Assembly (NCBI RefSeq): GCF_000024065.1
Contig: NC_013174.1
Span: 2,108,001 to 2,172,000 of the forward strand
DNA: 64,000 bases
Origin: Jonesia denitrificans DSM 20603
GTDB taxonomy: Bacteria > Actinomycetota > Actinomycetes > Actinomycetales > Cellulomonadaceae
Reading direction: 5' to 3'
The notes below the pieces were generated by a model. That model was not told the DNA's origin. It ran no database searches and saw nothing but the letters and a program-made list of their open reading frames with translations. A program made the translations under genes and the position numbers. Shown piece by piece: positions 61,401 to 64,000 of the stretch (positions are counted from its first letter, which is position 1; each line of letters begins with the position of its first letter).

Positions 61401-62930
61401 CCGCACCAACGTATCGCCATCAAACCGCACCATCGTGCTCGGGGCAGGACGCTCGGACGTCAACCGTGCCAACGCCTGCAACGCGTCATACGCAGAAATC
61501 CCCCACGGTTGGCGCGGAGAATGCATCCCCTCAACCATGCGGGTGAGATGGTCGCGGGTGTCAATGAGTTGAGTCCGCAAATCCGCGATTGCCTGCACAT
61601 CCAACGCAGGCGCTTCCAACGTCATCGCAGACAACAACCGGCGTGACACCAAGGACCGCCAGTTCGGGCTCGGCACCACATCAAGAACAATGTCATCCAA
61701 ACCCAGCTGCCGAAGCCGCGATGTCAACTCCTCAGCCGAACGCCGATGACCAGGTACATACAACACGTTGCGTCCAATAGCAGCAGCCTCAGCCACAATT
61801 GCCGCCGCGACCCCTGCAGTATCCGCCCCAATGGGAGCATCAATAAACATGTGCGCACCGGTCGCTAAGGCGTCCAACGCGCCACGCGCCTGCGGGTCTA
61901 AATCACCAACCCCACGCTCTAAATTCGGGTCAATATCACCGTGGCGAGGAGCCGGAACATGCACCTGCAACGCCTCACGGGTTTTCTCATCCCCGGCGAG
62001 AGCCGCCACCACCTCGTGGCGTTCCAACCCCACAGCCAAATCATCCAAATCATCGACCAGAACCTGGCCAGGGTGTACAAACGTGCCCACCAGTAGTTTG
62101 TCCGTCATGGTGAAATCAGGCAGAACAGCCTCACCCAACGAATTAATCCGATCCAACGCCGTAGACGGATCAAACCCGGCAGGAGTAAACGCGCCACGCG
62201 CAAGCGCCACCGGATCCAACAGCGCCCCGCGCGACCGCAACGCCCGCGCCAACACAGGGTTTACCTCAGCGGACGGCTCCAACGACAACTCAAAATCATC
62301 TTGCTGCCGAGTCGTGATCGTAATAGGCCGCAGCAACACGGGAGCGAAAATCCGTGTCGGACCCGACGGCTTCGGTGGGGACGCACCGTGATGAGTCACC
62401 ACGCGGGCCAACGCCGCCACATCGTTGTCGCCCTCACCATCTGACACTTCCGTCCACGTGGCCACACCAATAGCCAAATACGTCGGCGAAATACCAAAAC
62501 GTTCCGACTGTTCCTGCGCCCGTTGCGCAACAGCCCGAGTACGTTTGCGCGCAACCGGTAGCGAATCGCGGTCCCGGAAAATATTGGTCAGTCGGGTTGG
62601 CCGACCCGCGAAAAGTTGGGCAATACCTGAGGGATGCGCGGACGTTAACTCAACAAGCGCGTCGCCAAGCAACGAAATGTCCGCTAGCGAGGAACCGCCA
62701 GCCAACTCCACGAGGGTGTGCCGCCACCCAATCAGTGCGTCCTGAACAAGCTCGTCAGCTGACGGTGGTTTCACCAACCGCGGACGACCTGAATCCGGTG
62801 CAGACCCGGCACCAGCACTCGACGGGGTTTCCTCCACCGGGGCATGCTCGTGCGTGTCTAGTGCGTTCCCACCATCAGTGTGGGGTGCAGGTGACGACGA
62901 TGACTGAGCATCACGGTGTTCGCTAGGCAT
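58431..62930 (-). CDS. DUF4011-helicase-Vsr-like protein with degenerate ATPase motifs
   Basis: 1499 residues. A disordered Ser/Pro/Asp-rich start (1-55) is followed by a DUF4011-like domain (about 60-330: RAQEQSERFGISPTYLAIGV, APVLLRPITI, EVNPVLARALR). A large superfamily-1 helicase-like region follows (about 345-1190). Its P-loop reads DAPIGADTAG (about 364-373) where GPPGTGKS/T is expected, and motif II reads VVLDSVQH (about 903) instead of xxDEAxx, followed by VVVIGDPRC without the usual KQLPP. The C-terminus has a Vsr/MTES_1575-like nuclease fold (about 1235-1320: YVPLAVGHP, AVVIDDRRY, RDRLRLARLQRLGWHVIQVWSVALFLNP), then a disordered tail ending in a helical domain. It looks like a conserved non-hydrolysing relative of DUF4011-helicase-nuclease proteins, some of which act in phage defence. 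The function here is unknown. Confidence 0.8.
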   Translation of the reverse strand: MPSEHRDAQSSSSPAPHTDGGNALDTHEHAPVEETPSSAGAGSAPDSGRPRLVKPPSADELVQDALIGWRHTLVELAGGSSLADISLLGDALVELTSAHPSGIAQLFAGRPTRLTNIFRDRDSLPVARKRTRAVAQRAQEQSERFGISPTYLAIGVATWTEVSDGEGDNDVAALARVVTHHGASPPKPSGPTRIFAPVLLRPITITTRQQDDFELSLEPSAEVNPVLARALRSRGALLDPVALARGAFTPAGFDPSTALDRINSLGEAVLPDFTMTDKLLVGTFVHPGQVLVDDLDDLAVGLERHEVVAALAGDEKTREALQVHVPAPRHGDIDPNLERGVGDLDPQARGALDALATGAHMFIDAPIGADTAGVAAAIVAEAAAIGRNVLYVPGHRRSAEELTSRLRQLGLDDIVLDVVPSPNWRSLVSRRLLSAMTLEAPALDVQAIADLRTQLIDTRDHLTRMVEGMHSPRQPWGISAYDALQALARLTSERPAPSTMVRFDGDTLVRVASGLRESISDDLQRIAELGGFTVRPASTPWFNATLATDDEAHLTLHRINELLDTVLPQVMAHIERVSEETGLSAPTTLTQWVEQLDMLDGMRQTLDVFQPMVFERTADDLVAATATKQWRAEHGVEMKRIARRRLVRRAKDMVRPGVRVTDLHGSLVRIQAQRQVWAQHCPGGGWPRLPQGLTDIERTCDDALQLVDLLEPVLVSTPLGGGLRSTPLVDVVDRLRRLRDDSASLVGLPERGALMRRLQNIGLGDLLLDFADRRVDASLMDAELDLAWWASVFEHIIASDPHLAGIDENSFETFARRFRDVDVSHVDSLSYPVRVAAIGQLRRALSSYRTQSEELFGQLIEERLTSVRAAFEEYGDIMRKLRPCVIATPTMIPHLLPAHRTVDLVVLDSVQHVSLPALLSAIGRGRQVVVIGDPRCASGDGVDQLSRVLPHVSLSGDAGRRDPVLTRFLQRHGYEDALVPTPLPSPASALRFEEVYGTGMPDPASGAVLSTSEEVDKVVDLAIAHALDHPSESLAIIAGSSVHADRIRDAIVAQVRANPALGGFFDPRRLEPVVISDLEGVAGLTRDAVIFSLGFGRTPHGRTLHRFGVISEPRGRALLLNALGVSRRRLTMTASFTAKDLDVTRLRTGGARLLGALLDVMTGGPGDPITDDTTARSGADGGASAGQAEASEHGEEAEAGHDASDSAQLDVPGDEPDRLLVDLAERLWKTGLTVETNYGLEGSDYVPLAVGHPDFPEEFFVAVVIDDRRYAATQSIRVRDRLRLARLQRLGWHVIQVWSVALFLNPEAQAHRIREAVFRLEAERRSHTTPVTGALPVTVDVTAEFADMDDSDVVDVRTGAVAAVQPKAGSGVSARSGVSSQSAGSAVSAATGDHLVVDDNADVPHVPSPEPARPVVSGFSPPEPAEPTLPRPDVPFGLPITAYGDNQLEDLVRWIGSDGVPRSDDELAAAVRSELGVTRRSHRVDTVVANAIRRAYARE

Positions 62931-63194
62931 GTGGACAAGCCCTCCGGCAACTGCGCAACTCAGGAGGTGGACCTCTCCCCCTTGTCACGCTGTTCTTCTG
63001 GCGATGTAGTTGGATGAGCGCTACTTCATCAGCTGCGCTCTTCGTACGCGACGCCGCGTAACCGCACCGCTCGCTCACAGACAGTGGGCGCGGGCACGTT
63101 CACACGACACAAAATCACGGTATCGCTTCAGCCCACGACTGGCGTGTTGGCGCGCCGATGCGCCGATTAATCGGTGAGGGTGGGCATAAAAAGA

Positions 63195-63233
63195 TCAGTG
63201 CGAGCCACGCAGGGGGCAGGCGGCTCGCACTGA
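63195..63233. repeat. Hairpin in the gene-poor region
   Basis: TCAGTGCGAGCC (63195-63206) pairs perfectly with GGCTCGCACTGA (63222-63233) across a G-rich 15-base loop. A terminator-like stem with no gene ending nearby. Confidence 0.55.
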
Positions 63234-63361
63234 CAAGTCAATTGTTGCCCACCGATGGGGGCACGTCAACGCAAAACTATCCACGTGGAAACTATTCGTT
63301 ATCGAAGTGCAACGTAAAGCGCATAATTCCGCGACATTCTGCGGGTTGATGTAGTGAAGAT

Positions 63362-63397
63362 CACATGTCCATGGGGAGTTCTCCCCATGGACATGTG
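63362..63397. repeat. 36-bp perfect palindrome
   Basis: 17-bp arms (63362-63378 and 63381-63397, CACATGTCCATGGGGAG) around TT. On the plus strand the AT-rich GTTTCAGCGTGAAAAAAATAG follows soon after; on the minus strand TTCACTACATC follows. It has the shape of a terminator but no gene ends next to it. Confidence 0.6.
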
Positions 63398-63582
63398 GCG
63401 CAGTCGTTTCAGCGTGAAAAAAATAGGGCCACCTGGGGTAAAGCGCCACCGCCCACCACTATGGCTGCCAGTGCGCCCATTTTCCGCCACGGCACAACTA
63501 CAGTGACCGGACGGCGGCCGTAGCGGTAACCCCTCACTGACAAAGCCTCTACACCACCGAATTCATGTGCTATCAAGAGGCC

Positions 63583-64000
63583 ATGGAACCACTTGTGCTC
63601 ATTGGAATGCTCGGAGTCATCATCGTGTGGCGTCTCAGGGGACGACACAAGAATTTCAATAAAAAAGTGGAGAATGTGGGGGTTCCGGCAGACAACTTTC
63701 CGAAGTTGAGCACTAAACAACATCACTTCCAAGACAACAAGCTCCACCCGGAAAATACTCTGGACACTCCAGATCTTGCACCAACGATTCCAGTGAAGAT
63801 CTCTTTGAAAACTGGCTTCAGGACAGTGGATGGATACGCGCGTTCGATGGAACCTTCGACCGCGAAGTGTAGCGTCACAGAAGTTTCGCCTGGAATTCCC
63901 AACCTTGAAATTATTGAACATTCAGGGAACCACTATCCATCACTAACGATAAATGGTTTCGACGAAGTACTACCAAGCTCCTCTTCTACACTAGCAAAAT
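63583..64000 (+). CDS. Unknown gene, 5' part only, cut by the window edge
   Basis: 139 codons stay open to the window end. AAGAGG lies just two bases before the ATG, a poor spacing. An N-terminal hydrophobic segment (LVLIGMLGVIIVW) and a basic patch (RLRGRHKNFNKK) suggest a membrane anchor with a polar Asn/Thr/Ser-rich remainder. No family is recognised. Base composition is clearly more AT-rich than the rest of the window and codon use follows (AAA, ATT, GAA), so it may belong to an acquired segment continuing beyond 64000. Confidence 0.5.
   Translation, partial: MEPLVLIGMLGVIIVWRLRGRHKNFNKKVENVGVPADNFPKLSTKQHHFQDNKLHPENTLDTPDLAPTIPVKISLKTGFRTVDGYARSMEPSTAKCSVTEVSPGIPNLEIIEHSGNHYPSLTINGFDEVLPSSSSTLAK

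Larger units (their letters stand above)
62931..63582. other. 650-base gene-poor region with two strong palindromes
   Basis: No supported gene on either strand; ORFs such as the minus-strand 63195-63449 have no family or ribosome site. It contains the upstream region of the DUF4011 gene and two hairpins listed separately. It may hold an unrecognised small RNA, an integration scar, or the leftovers of a lost gene. Confidence 0.5.

Noticed and set aside
63195-63449. 84-codon ORF in the gene-poor region
   Set aside because: Crosses the large palindrome and has no ribosome site or recognisable features.

Overview
The window comes from a moderately GC-rich Actinomycetota chromosome, probably a Micrococcales member. 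A Jonesia-like organism would fit, but I cannot confirm the species. Evidence for the group: actinobacterial gene families (RpfB, Pmt, a DUF4011 protein, an LAxTG wall-anchored amylase, the moeA/rimJ block), several probably leaderless starts, and gene order. As I remember the M. tuberculosis H37Rv map, mscL, fmdB/ruc, 5-FTHF ligase, moeA, rimJ, pmt, rsmI, metG, tatD, rpfB, ksgA, ispE, pth, rplY, prs, glmU, a TetR gene and mfd are a recognisable neighbourhood there too. Much of the window is therefore a conserved core with insertions.

Layout. 1-6000 is secreted polysaccharide degradation: the 5' end of one alpha-amylase, a complete wall-anchored alpha-amylase with three starch-binding-like modules, and a GH43/CBM6 arabinoxylan-type hydrolase, with operator-like palindromes between them. 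6036-11090 is a five-gene oligopeptide ABC importer. 11533-18552 holds rtcB, mfd and ilvD. 18615-20031 is a decayed heavy-metal cassette (P-type ATPase pseudogene, HMA chaperone without a start codon) beside an intact Crp/Fnr-type regulator. 20056-24320 is pth, rplY, prs, glmU and tRNA-Gln. 24446-30288 carries TetR, a NatAB-like ABC exporter, a GntR regulator with gnd, and MarR. 30260-41456 has a small membrane protein, an ABC-F ATPase, a gntR remnant, a fused ksgA-ispE gene, three DUF348 cell-wall hydrolases including rpfB, tatD and metG. 41461-46464 has a sugar-dehydrogenase-like lipoprotein, pncA, and a sugar-binding lipoprotein translationally coupled to a chemoreceptor behind a sigma-28-like promoter. 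46535-58132 has an ABC exporter, rsmI/pmt, an aldehyde dehydrogenase, the rimJ-moeA block, 5-FTHF ligase, and a CIRCE-preceded fmdB gene followed by a SAF-domain gene and mscL. 58169-64000 has a very large DUF4011-helicase-Vsr-like protein with degenerate ATPase motifs and a small partner gene, a gene-poor stretch with two strong palindromes, and the start of an unknown AT-richer gene.

Most striking points: the single-frame KsgA-IspE fusion; the sigma-28-like promoter in front of a binding-protein/chemoreceptor pair with no transporter; the CIRCE element in front of fmdB; the degenerate DUF4011-helicase-nuclease; and a metal-resistance locus whose decay can be read step by step, including an 18-bp microhomology deletion and a probable ATG to AAG start loss. 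No CRISPR array, insertion sequence or rRNA was seen. All family calls rest on reading motifs in the translations; no database search was run.
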